64,000 nucleotides of DNA from Kappaphycus alvarezii. Its lineage: Eukaryota; Rhodophyta; Florideophyceae; Gigartinales; Solieriaceae. Where the stretch lies: NCBI GenBank assembly GCA_002205965.3, contig NADL03000655.1:839078-903077 (forward strand), written 5' to 3'. Positions 10,538 through 22,340 of the stretch are shown one piece after another (the stretch's first letter is position 1; each line of letters opens with the position of its first letter). The position numbers and the translations under genes are program-made. The notes below the pieces were generated by a model. It saw only the letters and a program-made list of their open reading frames with translations. It did no database searches and had not been told where the DNA came from.

Positions 10538-11523
10538 TCAGTCGTAAAGTTCTCCCTGCTGCAGAAGCACTTGGTTGCGTAGAGATTTGATTTCTTCTTG
10601 ATATCCGAAAAAGTTTATGTCGTCCTCAAGTTCCGTAACAAGTTTGTCAAATGTGTCAACAGATCGGAAATAGGTCAGAAACTTTTCTTCTGTCCCTCCA
10701 GTCCTCTTCCTAGGCCCAAGCATGAAATCGTGAAGAGAACTGTTTGCTTCCCCGCCCCATCCATCAACCAAAAAATGCTGTGGGATGGATTCATACAAAA
10801 ATTCGACGATTTTCTCGGGCTCCTCGAATCTGAGGACTTGCAACGACCTGTGAACGTTATCTGTCTTGAAACCGCAATAATAGACCTGTGGGCGCCAGTG
10901 CACATTCCAGAGCTCGACTTCCTTCTGCCTGCCAGACCCAGGGGGGAATTCTTCTTCAACCCATTTTTCAAAGCTGTCGGGAGTCCTCATGTCCTCTTCC
11001 AAGTCTGGTTCTACCTTGTCCAAATATGCAGACAGGGTTCTCATGAGCGGGTTTCTGATGACAGCATACCGCGGAATGTCTGGATCCACGAGCCACTTTG
11101 TTATGCGCTTCGTTGGGAATCGTGAAATGTCCAGGTCTAACTTTGCTGTCTTGTTGTGAATGACGGCAAACTTCTTTCTCAATCTCACACATTCACTCGG
11201 TGCAACAATCCAATGTGGTACGAGCATCCATTTTTCGGGATAGGACATACTACGTATGAAACTTCGTCTGTGTGAATAGCGAAGATCATTTGGTTTGATA
11301 GCAAGCGGCGTAAATTTTGGCCAGGATGATTTTGAAAAACGTACGGCATTGCCCCAGGCAAAAATTTTCTCTATATCAGAAAAGTTAAGTTGCGAACAAA
11401 AAGAGCAAGGAGAAGACCAAGCAAAAGGGCGGCGAGCAGCTTTCGTGTAGAGACAGCTCCCCTCGGCTTTGAGTCGAACGAGGCCAAGGGGAGCAGATTT
11501 TGGGAGACGTGGCTTGAGCTCAT
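10538..11523 (-). pseudogene. Golgi-type carbohydrate sulfotransferase, disrupted
   Basis: Type II membrane enzyme of the carbohydrate sulfotransferase family (Sulfotransfer_2, HNK-1-ST-like), which moves sulfate from PAPS to sugars in the Golgi. The ATG at 11523 opens a frame with a short cytosolic tail and the signal anchor KLLAALLLGLLLALFVRN. The same frame later gives the 5'-phosphosulfate loop VVCPIPKNGCS (about 11250-11220). The C-terminal 700 bases, in another frame, give the 3'-phosphate loop AVIRNPLMRTLSAYLDKV and a WRPQVYYCGF block. Two lesions separate these parts: an in-frame TAG at 11373-11371, which a tiny 33-nt intron might explain, and a one-base frame change near 11190. It is a recent pseudogene or a gene with assembly errors. 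A role in sulfated galactan synthesis would fit a red alga, by inference. Confidence 0.8.
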
Positions 11524-13100
11524 AGAAAAAGGTTGGTTGGCGAAGCTTTGAGGCGAGTCGCTGAAGCGCACTTACGATGAAATACCTGCGAACGTATAGC
11601 AGAGTCAGTGACAGCGACTTGGGTCAGAATAAAGGGTTCTTTAACTCGACCAGCGAATGGGTTCTTGGTTTTGCCATGCAAGGAGGTAAAGAAAGGGAGC
11701 AATGCCTGGGTTATATCAGTTTTTGAGCACAGTAGTCAGGCAGGAGTGTCAGTTTGGTGACGTGGAGCGGCGTATGGAGGAGGTCGGATGAGGTTTTGGT
11801 AGCTAGCGACCCACAATGAGCTACAATCCTCGCTACATAGTGTTGACTACTTTCCGTATAATGAACCCGCAACTGTACAGTACAGTACTGAAGGTTCAGT
11901 CATTACACTGCAGTCCATGCGGCTTTTGTTTGGTTCCAAATATATCGGCGGCCCCGCCACAATGTGGTGTATTGTACTTTACAGTATCTTGACATAACGA
12001 CACTGCATCATAGTCTGTGAAATCAGTGGTGAGAGACCATATAAAGTTAACAAATGGGAGTATCAAAAGGACAAACTACTGTACTATGTTGGACAGGAAT
12101 GTACAAACTGCCCAGGAGACCTTGAGCAAAAGAAAACGACCATTCCTTCCAAAGAATAAACCGTCGAAACTTTTCCCCTATAGTTTGCCAATGCGCGCAG
12201 ATGCCATTCATGTCAAGGGACACATTCTGCAGAACCCAAGCTACCCAATCTGGTTCAGTGTTGCTACCGCCCTGCTCGCTCGCATTGCGTGCCACGACGG
12301 CGGTCTATTTCAACCGGAATAACAGTAATGTGTGACATAGTTTGACGACTACCTCCCGTTTATATAAATGAATCGGCCCTGTCGTGGAAGCGTTCGAAAA
12401 GTATTTTTTTCGGAAAAAAGAGCATAAGTGTAAGCTGGGTACCTTTGAAGGGTCTCGGATGTCATTCTGTACACGTGGCATTCCGGTTGAATCGACATCT
12501 GTTATCGTAGACTGGAACTAATGGTAGAGAATGTGAGTTGCAAGTAAAGTCTTTGAGCCATCCGATTTTATTATACGGTATGTTAGGATCTTCTATCTTT
12601 TCAGTGAAGAAAGTTTATATCTGTAAGCATGTTCTCGGTTTTGTGCTCTCAAAGGGCAGGGGAAAACACAGGTCATGAGAAGGAAGACCTCACTTCAGGG
12701 AATGACCCTATTTTTCAAATACACGTAATTCTACCCAAGATTTTCCCCAGAGCACGCTACTGTACTGTGACAGATCCATGCCGTTCTTTGAATCAATTCA
12801 AAGAAAAGGCTACTGTACGACTTTGTACTACTGTACAGTGCAGTACAGTACTTGCAATATCTCATGAAGCACAGTGGCGAGAGTTTCTTCTGCCATTGGG
12901 GGAACAAAGGGGGTTAAATTGGGTAAATAGGGGTTTACTTAAATGGGCATGACATTCAGATTTGCAACTCCAAATGGGTTCCAGCCAATCCATACATATC
13001 AATACAGACACTCCCCTTTTCCCCCTTAAATGGGTTGGTATAGGATGGTCTAAGGAAAAAGAACTCATCTACCACTACTACATCACCAGCAAGGTGAACT
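11524..13100. other. Upstream region of the sulfotransferase; no gene
   Basis: Contains the putative promoter of the minus-strand sulfotransferase and scattered GTACTGTAC words at 11875-11890 and 12830-12850. Short frames (up to about 107 codons) have no recognisable domain. Confidence 0.4.
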
Positions 13101-13359
13101 ATAGACCCTGTACAGACAATTCCGTGGCTATGGCCGAAAATACCTTACCGAATAGAGCACCCACGGCTTGAAAAAACGGGCTCCTGCGCCTGCCATCAAC
13201 AACCTTGCAGACGGATGCAATGGCATCGAGCTGCACCGCGGACGGGCGACCTTGACGAAAACCATACAGCGCCGCTTCCAAGCAACCATTTTTGCACGCC
13301 ATTCCCGGTTCGTCCAACGTGCTCCGGGGGCGAGAGATGGCGGTACTTAATGAAACCAC

Positions 13360-13430
13360 TTAGCGACATACGTTGGCTTTCTTGTGCAACTGAGCGGACC
13401 ACAACATATACTGTATATTTCAACACCCCT
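13360..13430 (-). repeat. SINE-like repeat, copy a
   Basis: The plus-strand word GCAACTGAGCGGACCACAAC is almost identical to one at 15434-15453. On the minus strand a degenerate A-box-like GTCGCTAAGTGG follows. It is probably a scrap of the same short repeat as the 15.4 kb copy. Confidence 0.4.
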
Positions 13431-14198
13431 CGCTCAGAGGCTTGCAGTTCGCACCAAGGCGACCCAAGTTGCCGGTGGCGCTGCTGATCTGGCGGCCCGC
13501 GACATGGTTACAACTCTGGAACGCAACCTCGCCCGACGTCTCCCAGCTCCCTCAACTGGCCCATCTTCTGCGCCTTACACTCCGAACTTCACGTTTCTAC
13601 CCCCGGCGTTGATTTCCTGGGTGCCCCTTCCCCACGCAGCATTAGAACTAACCCTTTTCCCAAAGTTACGGGTCTAATTTGCCGACTTCCCTTACCTGCA
13701 TTATTCATACTGAGCAGAGGCTGTTTACCTTGGGGACCTGATGCGGTGATCGGTACGCCACGGCGTGGATTTCAAATCAAAGATTTTCAGCAGGCAAATT
13801 TTCAAGGGCCGTCGACGGCTAGCTGGACGCCGGAAAAGCCCCGGCGCTCTGCCCGCACACGCGTGTTTCTCCCGACAAGCGAATTCCACACCGCGCGCGC
13901 AAACTGGTCCCTGGTACAATTGCGTTTATCGAGGGGTTAGATCCGCGGATTGCGTCATGTCACTCGACACTTGGCGTTATCCGCCGCGATATCTACCAGC
14001 AACTGAGTCGCACCCTATGGTCATGCATTGCTCAAGCTATCCTGTCCCGAGCCCCGATGCTCATGGGCGACGAGGTACATCTGGTTAGATCTAGCCGTAC
14101 AGTTCGGACTGCATATTCCCAGTAGATAATGAATGCATTAAACTTCTTTCTCCTTTACCTGCTCTTACCTACTCTTACCAATATGCAGTACATTACTG

Positions 14199-14264
14199 TA
14201 GTCGGATCCTGCAGCTAGTCGGATCCTGCAGCAGACACCCGTTATACCGATGCCATAAAGTTAC
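14199..14264. repeat. Short direct repeat, left
   Basis: A 17-base unit TAGTCGGATCCTGCAGC occurs twice in a row (14199-14215, 14216-14232) and continues with GACACCCGTT and GATGCCAT. The unit plus this continuation recurs at 14490-14538, so about 50 bases flank a 225-base interval. Confidence 0.8.
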
Positions 14265-14340
14265 CACAAGATGCTTGTCAAGGGGTTCAAGGCTTACAAA
14301 TAACATTACAGTACCCCCTGGAACAAATATCAAACTCAGT

Positions 14341-14480
14341 GCACCTAGCAGGATTCCAACCCGCGCACAGCGGAAACGTCAAATGCCTTCATCAATTGCT
14401 AGAGGTTTTGCGGGTGGTTGCCATTGTGTCCTTCATAGTCGCTGCACGTGGCCGACGTGGACCACTCGGTTAGCTCTTAG
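14341..14480 (-). other. tRNA-like promoter boxes (pseudo-tRNA or SINE)
   Basis: On the minus strand TAACCGAGTGGTC resembles a pol III A box. About 100 bases later GCGGGTTGGAATCCTGC forms a T-arm-like stem-loop with a B box. The acceptor ends do not pair, so it is not a sound tRNA gene. It lies between the two 50-base direct repeats. Confidence 0.3.
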
Positions 14481-14489
14481 CTATCAATA

Positions 14490-14538
14490 TAGTCGGATCC
14501 TGCAGCGGACACCCGTTTTACTGATGCCATTAAGTTAC
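14490..14538. repeat. Short direct repeat, right
   Basis: Second copy of the element at 14216-14264, with a few substitutions. The pair may be target-site or terminal repeats of a small insertion between them. Confidence 0.75.
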
Positions 14539-14625
14539 TTCTGTCCTACATACTAGGACACAGGGGTCTTATTTATTGAGAGTGGAAACTACAATTCTAG
14601 CTCGGGTTAGTTCTTAGCCGTATAT

Positions 14626-14901
14626 TCAGACCTGCAGTGTACAGATAGATACTAAATGAAGTAAAGCTCTTCTCAGGCCTGCGCTCCACGCTACACGCGA
14701 TAATTTGGACATTTTCTCCTGCGCCTTCCAGTGACGCGGCGCTGGACTAGCCATGAACTTGCCGAGCATGGACACTGCAGTAGAGATGGATGGTCTCGTG
14801 CGAGTTGATAAGTAGATAAGGCTACCAGAAGCGCTCTGATATGGTACTGTTATCATTGTATACTCTTCAGTTAGGGACAAAGGGGACAGTTTCTCATACA
14901 A
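14626..14901 (-). pseudogene. Copia RT C-terminal fragment
   Basis: A 91-codon minus-strand frame with VPYQSASGSLIYLSTRTRPS, then STAVSMLGKFMASPAPRHWK. This is the conserved copia block that follows the catalytic core (VPYRSAVGSLMYLAT.TRPDI, then RHW.A.KRILRYL). No other copia domain remains beside it, so it is an isolated scrap distinct from the relic at 1-2 kb. Confidence 0.85.
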
Positions 14902-15359
14902 AACGTATCCAAGAGGTAGGGAGTCTTGAAGGCTTTGCCATCGCCATTGCAGTGTCGCAAATTCTTTGTTTGATAAATGATGACTGAGAAAAAAAGCTCG
15001 CGCGATCTTCGCTGTATTGATACGTTTTAAGACGTAGTTATTCTTCTGCCAGGCGTGTTGTCACTGTTTGCCAGGTGAAATGCCTCCCAGACAAAGTTTG
15101 ATGGCCGCAGTGACATGTAGAAATTCCTGAACTCAATATAGGCAATTAGTATCTTGACAGCAATTACATCCAAATTACAGTGTCCGTTGACCTCAGCTGC
15201 TCTATCAATGCAGCCGTAGTATCAATGTGGACCCTCATGTCAGCTTTTACTCTGATTTTCCATAGATAGTAGTCGAATTTGTGTCCAAAGGCCTGATCTT
15301 GACTTTATTTAAGTCTGCCATGGTCGATGGGAGCCAACACAGGGGCGGACTTACGTCAA

Positions 15360-15470
15360 TTGCTGCGTCTTTCTGGGCCCATAAACTTTTGAAACCGTTA
15401 ACCACTGAGCCACATGCGCTGGCTTTCTTTTGCAACTGAGCGGAACACAACATATATATTTCAAACAGTA
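15360..15470 (-). repeat. SINE-like repeat, copy b, with A box
   Basis: On the minus strand GTGGCTCAGTGGTTAACGG is a near-perfect pol III A box of tRNA type. A shared block with the 13.36 kb copy (GCAACTGAGCGGAACACAAC on the plus strand) lies just upstream. No clear B box was found. Confidence 0.4.
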
Positions 15471-15747
15471 CTTTCGACAAGAATGTAGACGAACATCTGT
15501 GCAGCGAGTGCACAGAAGTCGCGGCATTTCGATCTGCAGGGGAAACGGGCTAGATGGGAAGACGTGGGAGCGCCCACACCCCACCACAATGTCGCACGGG
15601 GTGGGCACCAAAGCGGCGAAATGATGACGAAGCTCTGTAGTGGTTGGGTTGAGTGATGAAAGGGGGGAGCAGTGAGAACGAAAGCGTTGGGTTCAATTGG
15701 GTGGTTGCTTTAATTTTCCTGATGAAGGCAGGGGGTGTTTGGTGGTG

Positions 15748-15857
15748 AAATACTTGTCCTGTTACTCCATGCCGGGCCAAGTTTAACTACTGCCTTCCTC
15801 TACTCCAACTCTAAGCGCCCCCATTTTCTATCCTATGCCGCCAAGATACTTGTGACA
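15748..15857 (-). repeat. LTR fragment of Gypsy A, 3' side
   Basis: Aligns by eye with 20372-20480 over about 100 bases. Shared landmarks are ATACTTG at the start, CCAA.CTCTAAGCG against TCCAAGCG in the middle, and GCCGCCAAGATACTTG against GCCACCAAGATACTTG at the end. Confidence 0.7.
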
Positions 15858-16238
15858 AGCCCTTGTTTCACATTATGCCACTTCAGGCATGCAGCTACAC
15901 AGATACTTTTCTATTTCTTTTACTTTTGAACACAGGACGGTTCCTACTCTAACGCATCCCGAGCCTTCCAATATTCCAGTCTAAACTCCGTTTCGTCTCC
16001 ACACCCGAGCTCTACCAGCACAGCAGCTCCCCACGTTCCCTACTACATATTTCACTACTACCTAGACTAACTCCTGCCACTCCAAGCGCTCTGGCACACA
16101 CAGCGCCCGTGGCTCCACAAACTCTGGCCTCCCCAGGCGACTCCTGACATAGCGCTCCTGTCTTGACAAACATTTCTGCCGTCAACACTCTAGCAACCCA
16201 ATCTTTTTAATTTACACTATTTAGTTCTTAATAGCATG

Positions 16239-16726
16239 TTAGATCGTCCCTACCATCCCCTCCGCCCTCCTGTTCGCTATCGGAGCGTTAGCAAGTATTG
16301 CCTTCCAGTTCACTCCTTTATACGCATGAAATCTTGCACCGCGGTGGCCGTGAAGGCGGTCGTATTGTCTGAAACAATCATCCTTGGCAGTCAGAACGGA
16401 ATAAGTATCTCCTGTTGGATGAACTGTACAAGGGTACTTGCTGTCGAATCCTCTGTTGCATTTGCAATTGGCCAACACGTGAGATGCTCCACCGCGATCA
16501 GTACGAACATTTTCCAGTTCTTGGACGGCCTGAGCGTGCCAGCGAAATTAATAGAAAAAGTATCGAATAACCCAGTGACTGGCGCTCTCAGGCTTGTGTG
16601 GTACGTCAGCAGCCTCCTCGCTTTTTGACAACCATCCATGAACCAACAAAATACGTCACATTGCGATAGACTCCGGGCCACCAGAAGCGATCCCTTACGA
16701 AGTTCCTTGTCGAGCGCACGTTCCAA
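16239..16726 (-). pseudogene. Gypsy A integrase fragment
   Basis: Minus-strand pieces 16726-16391 and 16478-16239. The first contains a cysteine-bearing block (QCDVFCWFMDGCQKARR) where the H2C2 finger should be, then DTFSINFAGTL, the region around the first catalytic aspartate (usual form DxxxxDFxGP). The second contains NWKAILANAPIANRRAEGMV, the typical segment before the third catalytic residue. They lie in different frames. Confidence 0.75.
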
Positions 16727-17003
16727 TGTCTTATGTCGGTATATATCGTAGCCATAATTTTCGAACGCAGGCCAGGGGGCGGCACGACTCGAAGGAAATC
16801 CTTTTTCTTACGGATAAAGGTGCCATTCCACAGCGTGAAATTCTTTGCTCTTAGTCTTGCAGCGACTATTCTCTTCTGATCTGTATCTTGAACCTGCTTC
16901 CCGCAGAGAACCTTGCCACGTCCAGCAATTGTAGCTCCAAATCGGATAGCTCATTGGTTTCCCGTTGAATGATAGCAACGAAATCCTCCGTCAAATTGTC
17001 TTC

Positions 17004-17522
17004 TCACTCCTTACCTACATCCTTTATGGGCAGATAAAAGAGATAATCAGCCGCCCCTTTTGAAGAGTCCTGGCGGTACTTAACCTGAAGTTGTATTCGA
17101 CCATTGGATCTAACCAAAGTGCCAACCGCCGTGAACATACTTGTTCTGAAACGCGGTTTGCAATACCTGGTGATCGGTGTAAGTAACAAAGTTTTCTCGG
17201 ACAGTAGGTGGATACGGAGCTTCTTCAACGCGAACAAGCCACCAAGAGCTTTTATTTAGCTGGTGTAATACCGGCACTCTTGCTCGGTCATTGTACGGGA
17301 TGCGAACTTAATCTGATGTGCCTTTCCATCCTCAATCTTCTGGGCCAGCACGACTAACAATGCCACTGGAAACTCATCAGTTTCAACAACGAATGGGGAG
17401 TCAAAATCGGTAAAACAAAGAACCGGCAGTGTCTTTTGTTTCTTCTTGAGATCCACGAAAGCCTCCTGAATCTCCTCTGTACATTTAAACGACTCCTTCA
17501 GAGACGTAGTAGCATGGAACAC
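17004..17522 (-). pseudogene. Gypsy A RNase H
   Basis: Pieces 17522-17256 and 17237-17004. The first reads EAFVDLKKKQKTLPVLCFTD, then PFVVETDEFPVALLVVLAQ, matching the RT-RNase H linker and the first RNase H strand. The second reads FALKKLRIHLLSEKTLLLTP. A stop separates them. Confidence 0.85.
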
Positions 17523-17745
17523 TGCCGAAATTTCTGTGAAATTCGTTATAAACCCGGGATAGCATCAGGCCGGACCTAGAAACTCCTGAGCTCGGTTACA
17601 TTCTTTGGAGCTGGAGCCTCCAAAATGTTCTTGATCTTATCTTCGTCCACTTCCCCAGCGACATTGACGACGTGGGAGAGCATCTTCACCTCGGAGCGAG
17701 CGAAGCTTTACTTGGACACCTTGATACTGAGGTTTGCCTTCTTCA

Positions 17746-18370
17746 TCATTCGATCACTTTCTTGCAATGAACGACGTGTTTGTCCATGTTTTTGGAAAAT
17801 ATAACCACGCCATCGAAATAAACCATTGAGAACGGCATTCTCTGAGGAACGCCGTCCATTATATCCTGGAAAGTCGAAGGAGCTTTTATTAACCAGAACG
17901 GCATTAATTTAAACTTGTATGTTCCACAGCGACATATGAATGTAATCATCTCCTTGCATTCCTCCAAACTGCATCTGGCGGTAGCCCGTATAGAGATCCA
18001 ACTTCGTGAAGACCCTGGAACCTGCGAGATTCATCGAGGAGTTACTCGATCTTCCGCAAAGGCCAATGTTCAGGCTTCATGACTCTATTGAGCTGGCGGT
18101 AGTCGATACAAAAGCGGGCCTTTCATCTTTCTTTGTTGCCCCAACGACCGGAAAAGACCATGCCGAAATTGCAGGCGTGATTATCCTTGCTTCTAGAAGT
18201 TCCTTCACGTCCTTCTTCACGACGGCATTGTGCTTGGAGGGCATCCGGCGAGCCCTTGAGTGATTTGGAGTGTTGTCCGTCAACTCAAAGCAACGACTCA
18301 CCGGGACTTTAGCCGGCGCGAGATCACTGGTGTCCCAAGCTATCAAGTTCGTGTCCTTGAGTGTCCGCAA
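17746..18370 (-). pseudogene. Gypsy A reverse transcriptase
   Basis: The N-terminal piece (18370-18077) has RMPSKHNAVVKKDVKELLEA, then RIITPAISAWSFPVV, the Gypsy RT entry motif. The later piece (17967-17746) has YKFKLMPFWLIKAPSTFQ and then MVYFDGVVIFSK, where YFDG replaces the catalytic YxDD, so the second aspartate is lost. The section between them is broken. Confidence 0.9.
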
Positions 18371-18717
18371 CAGTGTTCTAAGGTCCTTTCCTTCCAGATT
18401 CCTAACCTTAAGGCGAGTAAAGCAGCCCTTTATGCATCCTTTTCTTCAAGTTAGACTCTCTACCCTCTATGTATTCTCCCAAAACGGTTAGTAAGGTTCC
18501 TTGCTCAGGATTTCCAGCAAAATCATGCTCAGTGTCCGATCCACTATCGCTAATACGTGAACTCGCTGAGGATGAACGGGAAAATGGTCGTCCCCGAAAC
18601 GTCGAGGATGTGAAATACTCATTTTCAGTGCACACCATCAATTACGGGAGGCTCGTTGAGTAGTTATAGAAGCACCTCCCTCTTCCCAACAGCCAGTGTG
18701 ACCTGTTGAATTTGTAG

Positions 18718-19269
18718 TCAAGGTTTGCCTGCAGAGACTTTAAGGGTCGGACTTCCCATAATGGAATCGAAAGTGGAGATATGCATCACCGACAAATTCA
18801 GCGGCACGAACAACAATCCACAAAATAATGGGACCTTTTCCAAGCAACCGAAGACTTTGACAACCGTCCCGTCCGCAAAGTTCACTTGACGATTCGTAGC
18901 CATAGGAGGTAGTGCCGGTGTCTTGCAAAAATCCAATGACATGAGGTTTGAAACGGCTCCAGAGTCCAGTAGGGCATGTATCTCCGTCCCGCACGCCTTA
19001 ACCGCGACGAACTTCAACCGACAAGGGCCATCCAACGGGTTAGCTTCGGATGCTTGGGAGATCGGAACATTCTTCGCAACCAATCTTTTGAGTTGCTTCC
19101 TAGCCTCGCCCGCCCCCCCGCGAAGAATTTGCCCAAAGTTCACCCCTGAAGGTACAGATGAAAAATACGCGACTATATCATACTTTCCCGCCTGGTCCTG
19201 CAAGCTGACCGATACTTTTTTGGCTCTCCGTACCTTGCTCTTTTTCCAATCAGACGTTGGGACAACCAA
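18718..19269 (-). pseudogene. Gypsy A protease region
   Basis: A 183-codon frame with GTEIHALLDSGAVSNLMSLD around residues 113-132. DSGA is the retropepsin active-site triad (D-S/T-G), preceded by the usual flap-strand hydrophobics. It precedes the RT as expected. The domain itself is open, but the polyprotein around it is not. Confidence 0.85.
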
Positions 19270-19402
19270 AGGTGGACTAAAAATCTATACTTTGTCCATA
19301 ATGGCGTCAATGTCCATTATTTCGCCCCTCTTCTGTTTTGGAAGGGCCTAAGTTACAGCATTCTTCTTGGCTGCGGCCATCAAACACCTGTTCTGAGACT
19401 CG

Positions 19403-19874
19403 CTAACGACCGCCACGGGCTCTTCGTCCTATTTTCTCTTCAAGCAGCGGCTCGAGTAGAGTCCTCTCCGGACTCTTCCCGAGCCGCTGAAACCCCGAAT
19501 CGACGATCGCCTTTGTGCTGCACCTTTTACCAGCAAGGTTCCTCATAATAGCTCCTTCTCCCACAAAAGGTACATCAAGTGTTCCTCTTGGGATTTTGTG
19601 GACATTGGGTTGCGCTGTGACCCTTCTAACCGCAATAGGCGCAACTAGAGTCCCCATTGACAGGATCCGCCGGTCTAGCTTTATCCATCTGCTTTTTCAC
19701 GAACAAGAAAAGCTCTACAAACTGGCTTGGGACCTGGTCGACCTTGTTATCGAGCTTTCGCCTGTTCATTTCGCGAACATTCGGCTGCTGTAGAATCTTT
19801 TCGGGGCCACAGGCGCTCCCTATCCTTGTCCAGCGGTTCCAAAAATGCCTTCTGGCCGATAAAAAGTCTCCCAT
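19403..19874 (-). pseudogene. Gypsy A gag end with zinc knuckles
   Basis: The minus strand from 19874 gives a charged gag C-terminus and then CAYCG(stop)KGHSATQC, a CX2CX4HX4C zinc knuckle containing an in-frame stop. After another stop a second CX2C...C block, CTFCGRRSYYEEPC, follows with tyrosine in place of histidine. This is the nucleocapsid part of gag. Confidence 0.75.
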
Positions 19875-20371
19875 CGCCTTCGTCAGTCAATTATAGATTG
19901 CTAGGGACCAATAAACCACTAACTGCACCAACTTCAGGTGTCCTGTGACAGCTTTCCGAAGCAACCCGAACGACACCGCATCACTGAAGACCAACCTCCT
20001 GTATAGGGCGTTAATGATTGATCGGGAGCCACGTAAGTCCTTTTTTCAAAACTGCTACCGCGGCTTTGTTAAAACCTTTCCACGGATTGATTTTCTCCAA
20101 AACTTGAAGATAAACTTGCTTTTCACGACCTCATACTTCTGAGCCTCCTCGGTGAGGGCTACATCCTGAGCGAAATGCTCGTACTATCATTCAAATTACT
20201 TCCATTTTAAATGGAAAAAAAATCTGGAGGGCCTCTCTGTGTTGCCTTGCCGCGCATTGCGCATTTTCGTACGCAAAAAGGAAGCGGGAAACTTCGGGCG
20301 ACTGGATTAGCCAATAGAGACATGAGATTTTTGTTGTTCGTGACGCTATTACCTTGGATGCGGGTAAATGA

Positions 20372-20480
20372 ATACTTGTACTTTAATTCCTTCCTGGGCT
20401 AAGTGTAACCACTAAATTCCTTACTCGAGCTCCAAGCGTCCCTTCCTTCCTTTTGTATGCCACCAAGATACTTGCGGCAT
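20372..20480 (-). repeat. LTR fragment of Gypsy A, 5' side
   Basis: Partner of the fragment at 15748-15857, same orientation. In the minus-strand element this is the 5' LTR side. No convincing primer-binding site was found next to it. Confidence 0.65.
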
Positions 20481-22340
20481 ACAGTAGGGACACTTGTCCC
20501 GAGGACATGTGGTTTACTTATTTTTCCTCATAATAGCAATCAAAGACGAGGCCTAATTTGGGTGGACCGTTAGGTACCCTGAGAACTGGGGTTCTCTTCA
20601 ATTAAACAATTTCGGTTGTGGCCTTAACTGTCGCTCAAAATCCCTTCTAATAAACAGCTGGCGTTATTCTGGACGATTCTCTCTGCAAGAGACTCGTAAA
20701 ACAGGGGGTTCATTTAATGTAATAGATAAACTTTTCGCCTGGACCTGGCGCTGAAATAAGAATATGTGCAACATTCACAAAAGTCGAATATTGTAATTTA
20801 CATCTCACAAAGATTTAACCCCTGATGGACGGGTGCGCTGCGTGTGATGGGTTGCCACCAAGTGCACCAAACTTATTATATTATTTACTGCTTGTTGCAT
20901 CTGCGGCGGATACTGGTTCCCAGGTGATATCAAAGGTACCTAAGCTGTCCCCTGTAAAAATTCTACGCTACCAAGAAGGAATCATACAGCCACCACGAAT
21001 GGTCTTGCTGCCCATTCTACCCACCTCCTTCTCGAGTATCCCTTGCTGTGCCCGATCTGAAGCGGCTATCAGCGTTCCGTTGGAGGTTCCCTTACTGCTG
21101 TCTACAGTATAACATAAACAATGTATTGTAAAGTACTTCTGCAAGCGGCCCAATTTAAACTTCAGAAAAGAACACTGCAGATTTTCCAATTCAATTAGAA
21201 GAATTTCTACCGTGCACTATCCGAAAAAAAACCAATATTCAAAGGTAGGCCGTAAGCCGGCCTTTTAGGGAAAATTAAGAGGTACTAAATGTCACCCTGT
21301 AGGATATCCCGGGCCAAAACTTCCCATGTCTTCCAAATATTAGATTACTCCACATTGTCTCCATACCCAAAGGTGCCCCCCTGGTAGCATAGACATGCCG
21401 AATTTTAGAAATGATCGGGAAACAATTCGTACTTCAAATAAAATCAACTATTGTACCACTTAGGAAAAGTTGTCACCACCACAGTGCAAGTGAGTACCCT
21501 TGTTTTTGGGTCACCCATTTCTTCGCACTGTGAAAAATAAATCCAATAAAACCTGAACTATAGAACTCCTTCTGAAAGTGTAAACGACCGCAAATCAATA
21601 CAAATAATAACCAATCAACAATTCTATACTATTTATCAAAACATTTCAACAAACGTCATAATATCGGGGACACTCACCGATCAATGGAAAATAGCTATCT
21701 TGGCGCTTTCCCACGAGACTAAGCTTGAAAGAAAAATGGCGGAGTCTATTGGCAAGTCAAAAAAATCTGTCCAATTTTTTTGATATACCTCAGAAAATAC
21801 AAAAAAGAAAGAAAAACTGTGAATATACAAAAATGCGTAAATTGTAGCTAACTTCTTTGTTTCGGCATGCATAGACAAGAAAATGCAGGGCTCGAGACCT
21901 CATTTTAAGTTATATTTAAATATTTCTATTCGTCATATACAGGAGCTGCTCTCGAGGAGCGATTTTATGTGGTATGAGAAGAAAGGGGAATGAAAGATAT
22001 GAAAATGAGCCATAAGAAGGCACCCGTAATCTTGACTAAGAAACACGAAACATAGAGAATTTGAGACTAGAAAATTATGATAATCACATAAAAAAAGTTT
22101 AATCTGGATTATTCCGATAGATTCGCGTATTATTGGCATGATTTACAGAGAAAAACATAAAATGTTTCATCCCACCAAAAGAAGAGGAATTATTTTTTGG
22201 TATGTGGTACAATTTTTTATTACTGGGTGTCTGAAACGGGTTAAATTCTGAAGAAAAGGATTCGAAACTTTACTGTACTGAAGAGAATCTTACCGTTTTT
22301 CGAAAAATGTGCTGGTAATATCCTCATTTTGTAGTAGCAT
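20481..22340. other. No gene recognised
   Basis: Moderately to strongly AT-rich, with only short frames. A small hairpin near 21243-21268 (GGCCGTAAGCCGGCC core) is the only structure noted. Confidence 0.4.

Larger units (their letters stand above)
15748..20480 (-). mobile_element. Ty3/Gypsy relic A with LTR fragments
   Basis: Minus-strand Gypsy element. From high to low coordinates: gag with two zinc knuckles (about 19670-19560), aspartic protease (19269-18718), RT (18370-17746), RNase H (17522-17004) and integrase (16726-16239). This is the Gypsy order. Two diverged copies of about 100 bases sharing ATACTTG...CAAGATACTTG flank it at 15748-15857 and 20372-20480 in the same orientation and are read as LTR remnants. 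Every domain carries stops or frame changes. Confidence 0.88.

Noticed and set aside
13099..13359. Minus-strand frame with ALYGFRQGRPSAVQLDAIAS, resembling the QFGFRxGRST box of LINE reverse transcriptases.
   Set aside because: A block resembling the segment that should precede this box (ALFGKVFSAI) follows it instead, and no catalytic motif is nearby. Too weak to call.
14341..14480. A functional tRNA gene with an intron.
   Set aside because: The acceptor strands do not pair and no convincing anticodon arm could be placed.
21243..21268. Hairpin that resembles a rho-independent terminator.
   Set aside because: No bacterial gene lies nearby and the sequence is eukaryotic.
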